From a virus, in IMG/VR virus record IMGVR_UViG_3300034642_000365, positions 1 through 25,336 of that record: a stretch of DNA of 25,336 bases. One strand, 5' to 3'. The notes under the pieces were generated by a model. The model did no database searches. It had not been told where the DNA came from and saw nothing but the letters and a program-made list of their open reading frames with translations. The position numbers and the translations under genes were made by a program. Below are positions 14,766 to 21,838 of this stretch, one piece after another. Position 1 is the stretch's first letter. Each line of letters opens with the position of its first letter.

Positions 14766-14775
14766 TGCTAATATA
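14766..14775 (-). promoter_or_regulatory. Putative promoter -7 element for the 87-aa gene
   Basis: TATATTAGCA on the minus strand is identical to the element at 1339-1348; its first eight bases are one mismatch from TAnnTTTG. A TTG lies about 15 bases upstream (14791-14793). It is 27 bases before the start at 14739. Confidence 0.4.
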
Positions 14776-14800
14776 TTAACAATTTATTTACAATAAAAAC

Positions 14801-14824
14801 TTTTAACGAAACTTTAACGGTTTA
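14801..14824 (-). promoter_or_regulatory. Putative operator, second copy of the CGTTAAA direct repeat
   Basis: TAAACCGTTAAAG, spacer TTT, CGTTAAAA. Its first three bases are the TAA stop of the large terminase gene. It matches the element at 1038-1061 except for the three spacer bases. Confidence 0.45.
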
Positions 14825-15991
14825 ATATATGTAATAATTACCCTTGTTTGGGTTCTCTAATGTATCAGTTAATACATATCTAGCAGCATCTATACAGTCC
14901 GGATGTGCACCGGATGGTTTTTGTAACGTGTTACCTTCTTTGTCCTTACTCCAAACATATCCTTGTAATTCTTTTTTCATGTTTTTACTATTTCTAGTTA
15001 TATATATTTCGTTCTGATTTATTAAGTTAATTCCATAAACAACACTATCCCTACCTTTACTAACAGGGAATACACTATGCCCATAACCAACTAACTCTGC
15101 AATACTTTTTGGTTCTGCACTATCTGCTATTATATTTTGTGTTATACCATTTCTTTGTAAATACAAACTAATATCCCTATTTAGCATTCCTTTTTTGTAT
15201 AATACCTCATCGAATATATAAGCATTATTCCATTTATATAATCCTATTAAAGTTGTAGGATCCACACTATAACCAAAATCCATACCATAAGCTATTAACT
15301 TAGCATCTTCTGGTATATTATCTATTTCTTTCCAATCCGGTATACAAACACCCTCTAAACTACCTATTTGACCTAATCCATATACTTTCCACCAATTTGA
15401 CCAATATGTTGAGGTTTGTGCTTTTATTTTAGCTTTCTCTATTTCTGTTATTATTGTTTCCGGTAATGCATTATTATCTTTATAGGTTAATGTAACAAAA
15501 TCAGTATCCTTATTCCCTATTAGTTCTTTATCCACCCAAAATAAATTAGTTGGGTTGTAATCCATCCATACAGTTCCGGATGTTCTAACAGCTAACTGCT
15601 GGTAAGCATCGAACGGTATATTATTACATTCGTTTATATATAGATCAGTTCTTCTTGCACCTCTAAGTTTATCCGGTTGGTCTGTGCTAAAGAACTCCAT
15701 GTAACTACCATTACTAAAAATGTATTTTAAAATGCTTCTATTGAATTGATTTTCCTTATACCTATGTAAACCATTAAGTATAGATAAAAAGTCTTTTAAA
15801 GCACCTCTACGTAGATGAGGCACGGACTCTGACACTATGCTTATTTCTTTACCTGGATTCCTAATAGCATAATCTATTAAAATCAATAAAATACAAATAG
15901 TTTTTCCTGCAGAAGTACCTCCTCTAACTATTCTTATTCTATTTTCTAATTCCCTAAGTTTATTTAGTGCTTTGGTTTTTTTAACAACCAT
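14822..15991 (-). CDS. terL: Terminase large subunit (TerL), 389 aa
   Basis: The ATPase-nuclease motor that packages DNA into the prohead. Walker A is at 23-31 (RGGTSAGKT), the Walker B region at 117-121 (LYINE), and the coupling-like segment VWMDYNPTN at 141-149. The RNase H-like nuclease has its first acidic residue at Asp238 (YGMDFGYSVDP), a second at Asp290 (IIADSAEP), and a C-terminal pair in HPDCIDAARY (365 and 368). This arrangement matches the PBSX-type terminase family; at 389 residues it is slightly short. The gene follows the small terminase candidate by one base. Its stop codon overlaps the operator of the next transcript. Confidence 0.93.
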   Translation of the reverse strand: MVVKKTKALNKLRELENRIRIVRGGTSAGKTICILLILIDYAIRNPGKEISIVSESVPHLRRGALKDFLSILNGLHRYKENQFNRSILKYIFSNGSYMEFFSTDQPDKLRGARRTDLYINECNNIPFDAYQQLAVRTSGTVWMDYNPTNLFWVDKELIGNKDTDFVTLTYKDNNALPETIITEIEKAKIKAQTSTYWSNWWKVYGLGQIGSLEGVCIPDWKEIDNIPEDAKLIAYGMDFGYSVDPTTLIGLYKWNNAYIFDEVLYKKGMLNRDISLYLQRNGITQNIIADSAEPKSIAELVGYGHSVFPVSKGRDSVVYGINLINQNEIYITRNSKNMKKELQGYVWSKDKEGNTLQKPSGAHPDCIDAARYVLTDTLENPNKGNYYIY

Positions 15992-15992
15992 A

Positions 15993-16223
15993 TTAATCTA
16001 CAAACAACGGGATGTCTTCGTTGATTGTAATATCTTTAGTTTCCCTAGGTCTACCAGCATAATAATTATAAAATAACTGTACAAACTTAAAGTCACCTTT
16101 TTCTACACCTGCTTTTAGTGCTGCAAATGCTGTATCTTCTAAAGGAGAAAGCTTTTCTATTAAATTAACTTCTTCGCTTTTAGATCTTCTTCCTGCTCCT
16201 TCTCTTTTGCCACCGTGTGCCAT
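15993..16223 (-). CDS. Putative terminase small subunit, 76 aa
   Basis: Short protein beginning MAHGGKREGAGRRSKSEE. The 'GGkReGAGR' N-terminus occurs in many small phage DNA-binding proteins, including terminase small subunits of Bacteroidetes phages. The rest is helical (EDTAFAALKAGVEKGDFKFV, LFYNYYAGRPRET). It sits one base upstream of the large terminase, the standard place for the DNA-recognition subunit. No complete helix-turn-helix is obvious, and at 76 residues it is short for the family, so the role rests mainly on position. Confidence 0.6.
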   Translation of the reverse strand: MAHGGKREGAGRRSKSEEVNLIEKLSPLEDTAFAALKAGVEKGDFKFVQLFYNYYAGRPRETKDITINEDIPLFVD

Positions 16224-16271
16224 CTTGATAAAACTTGATTATTCAATAACAATAATATTATTTATAATTTG

Positions 16272-16703
16272 TTAACATACAACATTTCTTTCTATAACAT
16301 CCCTTAGCTTATTGTTATCTTTTACTAATTGGTCGTTAGTTTCTTGTAACTCTTTATTTAGCTTATTAATTTCATTGTATTTTGTTAGAAGCTTTTCATA
16401 AGACATTACCTCACCATCTTCCTCGTCTATTATAGATTTAACAGCTAATTTTACTCTTTGCTGCAATACTTTAAACTCCCGATCAGTTTCTTGCCAATCT
16501 TTTAAATGTTTTAAACTATGCAGAACTGTTGCATGGTTAACTCCTACTGATTTACCTATAGACATTAAACTTCTATTAGTAAATTCCCTAGATAAGTTAT
16601 AATATATTGCTCTTGCATTTATTAGTCCCCTTACCCTGCTTTTAGTACCTAATTGTTCACCAGATACCTCTTCTACTATTTTACGTATTGTTTCTAATTT
16701 CAT
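16272..16703 (-). CDS. DnaA domain IV-like DNA-binding protein with coiled coil, 143 aa
   Basis: Residues about 1-75 resemble the C-terminal DNA-binding domain of DnaA: ARAIYYNLSREFTNRSL followed by SIGKSVGVNHATVLHSLKHL. The 'VNHATVLHS' part corresponds to the DnaA signature around 'DHTTVLHA', which contacts the DnaA box. The ATPase part of DnaA is absent. Residues 100-140 form a coiled coil (LLTKYNEINKLNKELQETND). The TTG six bases upstream is less likely as start than ATG 16703. It overlaps the 73-aa gene and precedes the terminase genes by about 50 bases. It may act at the phage origin or as a transcription regulator; the sequence supports DNA binding only. Confidence 0.7.
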   Translation of the reverse strand: MKLETIRKIVEEVSGEQLGTKSRVRGLINARAIYYNLSREFTNRSLMSIGKSVGVNHATVLHSLKHLKDWQETDREFKVLQQRVKLAVKSIIDEEDGEVMSYEKLLTKYNEINKLNKELQETNDQLVKDNNKLRDVIERNVVC

Positions 16704-16902
16704 TTTCAAATATTATTTTCTTTAACTCTTTTATTGTTTTTGTTTCAGCTATTTCTAAAGCTTTTTTTATACCTGCACATTCTTCATACAACTCTTCTCT
16801 TTCATAAAGCTCCAACTCTGCTTCAAGATCCGTAATAGCTCCACCATGTACTATATCTATTAAAGCCATTATGTAAAACTCGCGAATTATTTCTTTTTTC
16901 AT
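16681..16902 (-). CDS. Hypothetical helical protein, 73 aa
   Basis: Not recognised. It begins MKKEIIREFYIMALIDIVHG and is acidic and helical through the middle (DLEAELELYEREELYEECAG), with a basic helix later (KTIKELKKIIFENE). It has no membrane segment. It overlaps the nuclease gene by four bases (ATGA) and the DnaA-like gene by about 20, so it is likely coupled between the two. Confidence 0.55.
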   Translation of the reverse strand: MKKEIIREFYIMALIDIVHGGAITDLEAELELYEREELYEECAGIKKALEIAETKTIKELKKIIFENEIRNNT

Positions 16903-17933
16903 GCATCTAATGTGCCTTTTATAACATACGAATTAAGATCCTCCTCTTCTTTTATAAAATACTTTTCATATATCTTTAAACCATATTCTAGCTTTTCCTT
17001 TCCGCTATTATAAAAGTTTTCAGTAACATCATATATTCCCAAATCACCAGTAGATTTATCTATAGCAAAAAATACAAATTCCTGCCAATCCACTTTAAAA
17101 ATATTACAGTAAATATATACTTGTACATCATAACCATATTTTTTAGCACTCCAAGGAAATGCTTTTAGATCCGCCGTTGTTTTTAAATCCGCAATATAAT
17201 CAAATCCCAAAACATCCGCTTTTGCTCTAAAAGGATAACCATGTAATATATCAAAGCCAGGTTTTTCAAAACTAGCACCACGTGTTAACTTCTGCCATAC
17301 ATCGTTTTGCATTAAAGCATCCACTGTGTACATACTTTTATCGTAATCTTTTCTAGTGTAAACAAATTGGTCGCTACCTATTTCTGCTACCTTATCTTTA
17401 AACTTTTTAGTATTTTCTGATTGCACTTCTACTATATGACAAATGCTATTTAACTTTTCAGGCTCTAATGCTGCTAAATGGATTAACCTACCTACTTTAA
17501 AAGCTTTAGAATCCGAACTAAAGTTTAAAGATCTAGCATAAGACTTAGGAGAATCTATTAAAGATTTTATAGCGGAAGAACTTAAAGCGTATTTACCTAA
17601 CTCACCGTAGTAAAAATTATCATCATACATCTTTTTTATCAGTTCTTCTTTATTATATGTTTTACCATTAAGTAAACTTATTGTTTGCATTCTTTCTTGT
17701 GTTTTAGCATATATACTTTTCAATTCCGGTATAGGTATAAAACAGGTATCATTTCCTTTATAAGATGGATTTATACTTAACCTTAAAGCTTCCAGCTCAT
17801 ACTCCGTTTTAAATTTATATTCTTTTTCGTTTATAACTACATTAATACCACCCTTTGCCCAATTTAAAAAATTAAGTTTAGATGTTGTAAAAGTTACATG
17901 CTTCCAGCTTGGTTTCTTTATTATTGTTCTCAT
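16899..17933 (-). CDS. RecE-like PD-(D/E)XK exonuclease, 344 aa
   Basis: The C-terminal two thirds match the exonuclease VIII/PDDEXK family, which resects linear double-stranded DNA to make 3' overhangs for an annealing protein. The motifs are ALSSSAIKSLIDSPKSYA (116-133), VGRLIH with His152, then FEKPGF with Glu223, FRAKADVLG with Asp240, and the core IADLKTT with Asp249 and Lys251, followed by YDVQVYIY with Gln271. Residues 1-100 form an N-terminal region I do not recognise. The natural partner is the ERF protein about 7 kb upstream. It overlaps both the MazG-like gene before it and the 73-aa gene after it by four bases. Confidence 0.85.
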   Translation of the reverse strand: MRTIIKKPSWKHVTFTTSKLNFLNWAKGGINVVINEKEYKFKTEYELEALRLSINPSYKGNDTCFIPIPELKSIYAKTQERMQTISLLNGKTYNKEELIKKMYDDNFYYGELGKYALSSSAIKSLIDSPKSYARSLNFSSDSKAFKVGRLIHLAALEPEKLNSICHIVEVQSENTKKFKDKVAEIGSDQFVYTRKDYDKSMYTVDALMQNDVWQKLTRGASFEKPGFDILHGYPFRAKADVLGFDYIADLKTTADLKAFPWSAKKYGYDVQVYIYCNIFKVDWQEFVFFAIDKSTGDLGIYDVTENFYNSGKEKLEYGLKIYEKYFIKEEEDLNSYVIKGTLDA

Positions 17934-18232
17934 ACTTCCTTTACAAAAGAACCATTTTTTATACTCCCGGTTCTGTCTTTTATTTCATTATAAGCATTAT
18001 TAATGCAATTCTCTATAGTTGTTCCATTAAAATGTGCAATGCTTGTTAATACAACTACCATATCACCTATAGCATCATTAATTTCTTCTTTGTTTTGTGT
18101 TAACAAAGCTTTGGATAATTCCCCTGCTTCTTCCATTAATTTTATGTATTGCTTTTCTGCACTACCACTAGAATATATATCTCTTATTGTTGCCCATGTT
18201 CTAATGGGCTGGAACTCGTTTTTTAAATGCAT
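17930..18232 (-). CDS. MazG-like nucleotide pyrophosphohydrolase, 100 aa
   Basis: Small all-alpha NTP pyrophosphatase. The metal-binding motifs are visible: EEAGELSKAL (EExxE) and, after about a dozen residues, EINDAIGDMVVVLTSIA (ExxxD-type helix). The family hydrolyses (d)NTPs to monophosphates; which one cannot be told from sequence. Lying next to a possible dCMP hydroxymethylase, a dCTPase role, as with T4 gp56 (an all-alpha dCTPase), is an attractive inference. The start is ATG 18232; a TTG two codons upstream is the alternative. It overlaps the end of the amidotransferase gene by about 30 bases and the nuclease start by four. Confidence 0.75.
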   Translation of the reverse strand: MHLKNEFQPIRTWATIRDIYSSGSAEKQYIKLMEEAGELSKALLTQNKEEINDAIGDMVVVLTSIAHFNGTTIENCINNAYNEIKDRTGSIKNGSFVKEV

Positions 18233-19505
18233 AATCAAATAATTTTTTACCGTTGTTATAATTATCTTCTTTACTTCCTGTTGGTCTTAACGGTCTTTTT
18301 TTAGAACCAACAAAAGGTATTTTTTCGTTATATATCTTTTTTAATATATACTTATTTGTTCTTTCTATCTGCGGTAACTTCCTAGAAAAATTAACTATAT
18401 CTGAAGCAAGAAAAGGATTCCTACATTCTACAGTATGTGCCATCGAGCATCTATCTAACCTTACGTGGTGATAATAAGGTAACTCCATTAATACATCGTA
18501 TTCATAGGTATCCGATTCCTGACTTCTAGAATATCCACCAAACAATTCATCAGCGCCATCACCAGTTAAAACAGTATGTAATCCTAACTCCTTACATTTT
18601 TTAAAAAGTAAATATTGTGGTATAACACTTCCCAAATCCATGTCATATTCGTAAGATCTAAAAACCTCTACCTTTTCTTCTTCTGTTATTTTATTACTAA
18701 TAAAAATAGGTTTAAAACCTAAATAGGAACTAATTTTTTCACATCTTTCTTTTTCGTTATTATCTATAGATATAGCTGTAAAAGGTATGTTATTTTCTAA
18801 TAAATGGTAAGCTATAATAGAAGAATCTAATCCGCCAGAGAATAACAAACCTAATTTTCCGTAACTTTTTTCTGATCTTAATTTTACTGATTTGTTTATT
18901 AATTCGTATAATGTTAAGGTACTGGGTGGTTGAAATAAATAATCCTTTATATTAATTTTTAATCCATAAGCTAAACCATTTTCATATTCATATACATAAA
19001 ACTTACCAGGCATAGCTCTTAGAACACTATTAAACTTTGTATTTAACGTACCAAACTTAGGACTAGGCATTGTTAAAGAATCATTGTTTATTGGTTTTAT
19101 CTCACTGCATATACCCAACTTGCTATAGTATAATTGTTTTTTACCTAAGGGATCTGTAAAAAATAAAACACCTTTTTCATCTATATAACATATTGCCCAG
19201 AAACCATCCCATTTTTTATATTCGGTATTAAATCTTTTATTATGTATTCCCCTAGAAAAAAGATCTTTTAAATAATGCAAATCACTTTTATACTTACCAA
19301 AATCTTTATAATTAAATATTTCACCATTAAATAATAATATCCCACTATCTAATTTCAATGGTTGTTCTAATCCTTTTTCGTTACTAGACAAAGGTAATGA
19401 AGCAAAATGGTAATGCCATTTATCCTTTACACCGTAAACAGAAGATATTCCTCTATGTGATATTCCGTTTTCTTTTTTGCTTTTAGTTATCTGTATCCCG
19501 CACAT
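18201..19505 (-). CDS. Asparagine-synthase-like glutamine amidotransferase, 434 aa
   Basis: Two domains as in AsnB. The N-terminal Ntn amidotransferase has the nucleophile Cys2 (MCGIQ), NGEIFNY at 60-66 and TDPLGKKQLYY at 117-127. The C-terminal synthetase has the PP-loop FSGGLDSS at 222-229, TGDGADELFGGY at 314-325, and DRCSMAHTVECRNPFL at 351-366. The family adenylates a carboxylate and replaces AMP with ammonia from glutamine. Two oddities: where AsnB has the glutamine-binding Arg (H-x-R-L type) this protein reads HFASLPL, and the C-terminus (FVGSKKRPLRPTG) departs from the usual R.K.GF.P pattern. At 434 residues it is about 120 shorter than E. coli AsnB. Its place between a thymidylate-synthase-like enzyme and a MazG-like enzyme suggests a nucleotide or DNA-base substrate, but plain asparagine synthesis is possible. 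Confidence 0.85.
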   Translation of the reverse strand: MCGIQITKSKKENGISHRGISSVYGVKDKWHYHFASLPLSSNEKGLEQPLKLDSGILLFNGEIFNYKDFGKYKSDLHYLKDLFSRGIHNKRFNTEYKKWDGFWAICYIDEKGVLFFTDPLGKKQLYYSKLGICSEIKPINNDSLTMPSPKFGTLNTKFNSVLRAMPGKFYVYEYENGLAYGLKINIKDYLFQPPSTLTLYELINKSVKLRSEKSYGKLGLLFSGGLDSSIIAYHLLENNIPFTAISIDNNEKERCEKISSYLGFKPIFISNKITEEEKVEVFRSYEYDMDLGSVIPQYLLFKKCKELGLHTVLTGDGADELFGGYSRSQESDTYEYDVLMELPYYHHVRLDRCSMAHTVECRNPFLASDIVNFSRKLPQIERTNKYILKKIYNEKIPFVGSKKRPLRPTGSKEDNYNNGKKLFDYAFKKRVPAH

Positions 19506-20208
19506 ATTTATTTATATAATATAAATCACTTTTAAAACAATGTAAAGAACCAATCCACATATACATATTACCAGGCTCTTCTAATATATCCTGACAAACA
19601 AATTGTAGCAATCTATAAGTCATATATATATCGTTTCTTAAATGCCTAACAGCATCACAACTTCTTATATGGTAAGTTATATTTATTTTTCCATTCTCTT
19701 TATAGAACCAATAACCCAAAGTACAAGGAACCCTAACATCATTGTTACTTTGGTCTTCCGGATGCCAAACAGATAAATAAGCTTGTCTAGTATTTGGATT
19801 TTTTCTTAATCTATCCATAACATCATGCAAATCCCCGTATTGGTATCTTCTTCCTTTTAAATCGCTACACCAATATCTTTCCATATAATTATGGCTAAAT
19901 TTACCTTTGCTCCTAAACAACCTATCATTATCCAAATCTTTAGCTTCGTAAAAAGGCCAATTGCGATATTCTTTTCCAGGGTTTATAGGAAAACCATTTA
20001 CCCTTTCTTCAAAATGATCCATAGCCCAAGGTAAGTTAGGATCCGTATCTTTTATTAAATCATTAGAAGAACCTAAGTTTACAAATACATTTGTTATTTC
20101 TACCAATGGGTTGTTATCAGCTATCTTTATACTTTGCCAATTTTTATTATCGCTTTCTATATGGTAGCTATATAACTTACTATAAAGATCTATAATTGTT
20201 CTTTTCAT
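19483..20208 (-). CDS. Thymidylate-synthase-family enzyme, possible dCMP hydroxymethylase, 241 aa
   Basis: Methylates or hydroxymethylates a pyrimidine deoxynucleotide using methylenetetrahydrofolate. Family residues visible: Arg141 (NTRQAYLSVWHPED), catalytic Cys162 in RVPCTLGYWFY, phosphate-binding RSCD at 182-185, and His223 in MWIGSLHCF. Counting eight residues on from Asp185, as E. coli ThyA goes from Asp169 to Asn177, gives Asp193 (RNDIYM). Asn at this site selects dUMP; Asp occurs in dCMP-specific hydroxymethylases such as T4 gp42 (Asp179). Asn192 is adjacent, so a one-residue alignment shift would change this reading. The tyrosine two after His in ThyA is Phe225 here. It overlaps the methyltransferase gene (ATGA) and the amidotransferase gene by 23 bases. 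Confidence 0.85.
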   Translation of the reverse strand: MKRTIIDLYSKLYSYHIESDNKNWQSIKIADNNPLVEITNVFVNLGSSNDLIKDTDPNLPWAMDHFEERVNGFPINPGKEYRNWPFYEAKDLDNDRLFRSKGKFSHNYMERYWCSDLKGRRYQYGDLHDVMDRLRKNPNTRQAYLSVWHPEDQSNNDVRVPCTLGYWFYKENGKINITYHIRSCDAVRHLRNDIYMTYRLLQFVCQDILEEPGNMYMWIGSLHCFKSDLYYINKYVRDTDN

Positions 20209-21080
20209 TTATGATTTATTTTTTTTAATACTACACCTATTTGATATAGAGGTAATTTTACTTCTGGGTATTTTAATCTATAAGTTCTAATAAACAAAGT
20301 TTCTGGTACATGTTTATGACAAAACCAACTATGATAAACTAAACCAGTATCTTCTGTTATCCAATTGCATAGCATTTTTTGTAATAAAAAAGGTTGCTTA
20401 TTCCTAATAGGATCTTTTATTATTAAACATAAATAAGAACCAGGATTCATAAGTTGATAACAATCCTTATACATCTTACGTATAAATTTTTCGTAATTAC
20501 CATTAGGGTATCCTAATAAACCATAAGAATCTTTTTCTATATAATTACTCATCCTTTCCATCCTAAAAGGTGCATCACTGGATGTTCCACCATCTTTTCC
20601 ATTAACAGGATAAGGTGTTCCGTTTATTATTAGATCCGTTTTTAAACCACCCATAATCTTTAACAAGTCATGGGCATTTCCTTTAAAAACTTTCCCATTG
20701 TTTTTTTTCTGGTAATCTATATTTTTTTTACATAGATCTGGCCATTCTAATTCGATACCATATCCTACACGATCGTTGTTTATAGCTTCTATTATAGCAG
20801 TACCAGATCCAACAGTAGGATCGAAAACTACTTGTTTAGGTTTGGTTAAATGTTGTATAGCAAATCTATACCCCTGGAAATGACCTTCGTCTAAATGTTT
20901 ATTATCATGCTTTGGTCTATATTTTTTACCACCTAAAGAAGAGTAATGTTTATCATTAAATATATCATATATTTCACCTAAAAAAGTTCCTGGTGGTACC
21001 CAATGTAAATCGCTAGGAATAACCTGCCTAGTGGTTAATAATTCCGTTTTTGTTACCGTATTTGTGTTTTTACTTTCCAT
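20205..21080 (-). CDS. Class I SAM-dependent DNA methyltransferase, 291 aa
   Basis: The SAM-binding motif I is at 87-94 (DPTVGSGT), preceded by GYRFAIQHLTKPKQVVF, a motif X-like segment, and followed by RVGYGIELEW, the acidic loop binding the ribose. The catalytic motif IV position reads INGTPYPVNG (152-161), where amino-methyltransferases usually have D/N-P-P-Y. Thus Thr takes the place of the first Pro. Beyond this, MYKDCYQLMNPGSYLCLIIKD (203-223) is typical of phage and archaeal N4/N6 DNA methyltransferases. No restriction nuclease lies nearby, so it is an orphan enzyme, used for protection or for modification of a hypermodified base. Overlaps: 11 bases with the DUF6378-like gene, four with the thymidylate-synthase-like gene. 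Confidence 0.75.
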   Translation of the reverse strand: MESKNTNTVTKTELLTTRQVIPSDLHWVPPGTFLGEIYDIFNDKHYSSLGGKKYRPKHDNKHLDEGHFQGYRFAIQHLTKPKQVVFDPTVGSGTAIIEAINNDRVGYGIELEWPDLCKKNIDYQKKNNGKVFKGNAHDLLKIMGGLKTDLIINGTPYPVNGKDGGTSSDAPFRMERMSNYIEKDSYGLLGYPNGNYEKFIRKMYKDCYQLMNPGSYLCLIIKDPIRNKQPFLLQKMLCNWITEDTGLVYHSWFCHKHVPETLFIRTYRLKYPEVKLPLYQIGVVLKKINHK

Positions 21081-21372
21081 CCTTTTCTACTATATCTGCT
21101 TTTTCAATCTTAATGTTTTCTTTGTAGTTATTTAAAGCACCTATATAAGCTACAAGATCTAATAAATTATCCTCTTTATGGTGCCAACTTTCTCTAGCTA
21201 ATTTTAAAGCTATTTGCATATTATACATGTCTGTTACTGTTATTTCTTTGCTAGATAAAACAGAAGCTATAACAGATGCACGTCTATTGCATTCACTAAA
21301 AGGTCCATACATTCTTTCCTTTTCTTCTGACCTTTCGTTTACAATCTGATTAGCTTTTTCTAGAATATTCAT
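21070..21372 (-). CDS. DUF6378-like phage protein, 100 aa
   Basis: Matches my recollection of the DUF6378 family: ERMYGPFSECNRRASVIASV (19-38), MYNMQIALKLARESWHHKED (49-68) and NLLDLVAYIGALNNYKEN (69-86). The 'ERxxxYG', 'KLAR' and 'D.vAYi' patterns are the family features. These small phage proteins are all-helical and of unknown function; similarity in layout to MazG-like pyrophosphatases is suggestive only. The start overlaps the 55-aa gene by 23 bases and the end overlaps the methyltransferase by 11, so it is part of the modification cassette. Confidence 0.75.
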   Translation of the reverse strand: MNILEKANQIVNERSEEKERMYGPFSECNRRASVIASVLSSKEITVTDMYNMQIALKLARESWHHKEDNLLDLVAYIGALNNYKENIKIEKADIVEKDGK

Positions 21373-21517
21373 TTTGTTCTAATTTTTTATAATACCAATC
21401 TTTGCAACGATTTCTATAGTAATCTAAAAGGTTAGGATTATCCATATCTGTTTTTAATTGCTCCAATGTCATATTATCATAATACCAATCATCGGATAAA
21501 TCTTTTCTGAGTTTCAT
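21350..21517 (-). CDS. Small hypothetical protein, 55 aa, with DWYY repeats
   Basis: Starts at ATG 21517 and ends within the next gene. The product has two similar stretches: DDWYYDNMTLEQL and KDWYYKKLEQNE, about 30 residues apart, each with D-W-Y-Y and a following L-E-Q. A related WKDDWYY is in the 57-aa membrane protein (14141-14314). No family recognised. A promoter-like element (21540-21547) lies 23 bases upstream, making this the first gene of the cassette on that transcript. Confidence 0.6.
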   Translation of the reverse strand: MKLRKDLSDDWYYDNMTLEQLKTDMDNPNLLDYYRNRCKDWYYKKLEQNEYSRKS

Positions 21518-21539
21518 ATGTTAAATTGTTTATACATTG

Positions 21540-21547
21540 TAAATATA
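21540..21547 (-). promoter_or_regulatory. Putative promoter -7 element for the modification cassette
   Basis: TATATTTA on the minus strand, extended to TATATTTACAATGTA, matches the element at 990-1002 for ten bases and differs from that at 14761-14775 at two of fifteen. It sits in the 57-base gap between the MazG-like and 55-aa genes. No TTG at a proper distance was found, so it is weak evidence. Confidence 0.3.
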
Positions 21548-21574
21548 TAAATTTTTTTTATATAAACATTTAAT

Positions 21575-21838
21575 TTACAATTTATTTTGTGTTTTTAATT
21601 TTTCTATATATAAAATAGCATCCATTAACTCTTCTTGTAAATGGTTTAAAAATTCATAATAACCATCAGGAGAATCATACAAGGTTGTTCCATATTTTTC
21701 TATACCCTTACGGCTTCTAGCTTTCATCCTATCTATTACGCTTACTACTATAGGATCTTTAGGTAAATGGTTATAAGTATTATCTGTTGTCCAACCATTA
21801 TCTAACATTTCATAATATTTTTCTACTGAATCACTCAT
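21575..21838 (-). CDS. MazG-like phage protein, 87 aa
   Basis: The C-terminal part reads RMKARSRKGIEKYGTTL (about 36-52) and FLNHLQEELMDAILYIEKLK, with the EExxDxxxY pattern of all-alpha nucleotide pyrophosphatases and small relatives found in many phages. The length allows only part of the four-helix bundle, so it may act as an oligomer, and the substrate is unknown. ATG 21838 (MSDSVEKYY) is used rather than TTG 21844. It overlaps the stop of the gene before by eight bases. It ends the operon segment before the 57-base gap. Confidence 0.6.
   Translation of the reverse strand: MSDSVEKYYEMLDNGWTTDNTYNHLPKDPIVVSVIDRMKARSRKGIEKYGTTLYDSPDGYYEFLNHLQEELMDAILYIEKLKTQNKL

Noticed and set aside
15525-15540. 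DnaA-box-like TTATCCACC inside the large terminase gene
   Set aside because: One mismatch from the consensus, a single copy and inside a coding region; expected by chance, so no origin is claimed.
21518-21574. AT-rich 57-base gap considered as a replication origin
   Set aside because: No iterons, no DnaA boxes and no clear inverted repeats; the promoter-like box explains it better.
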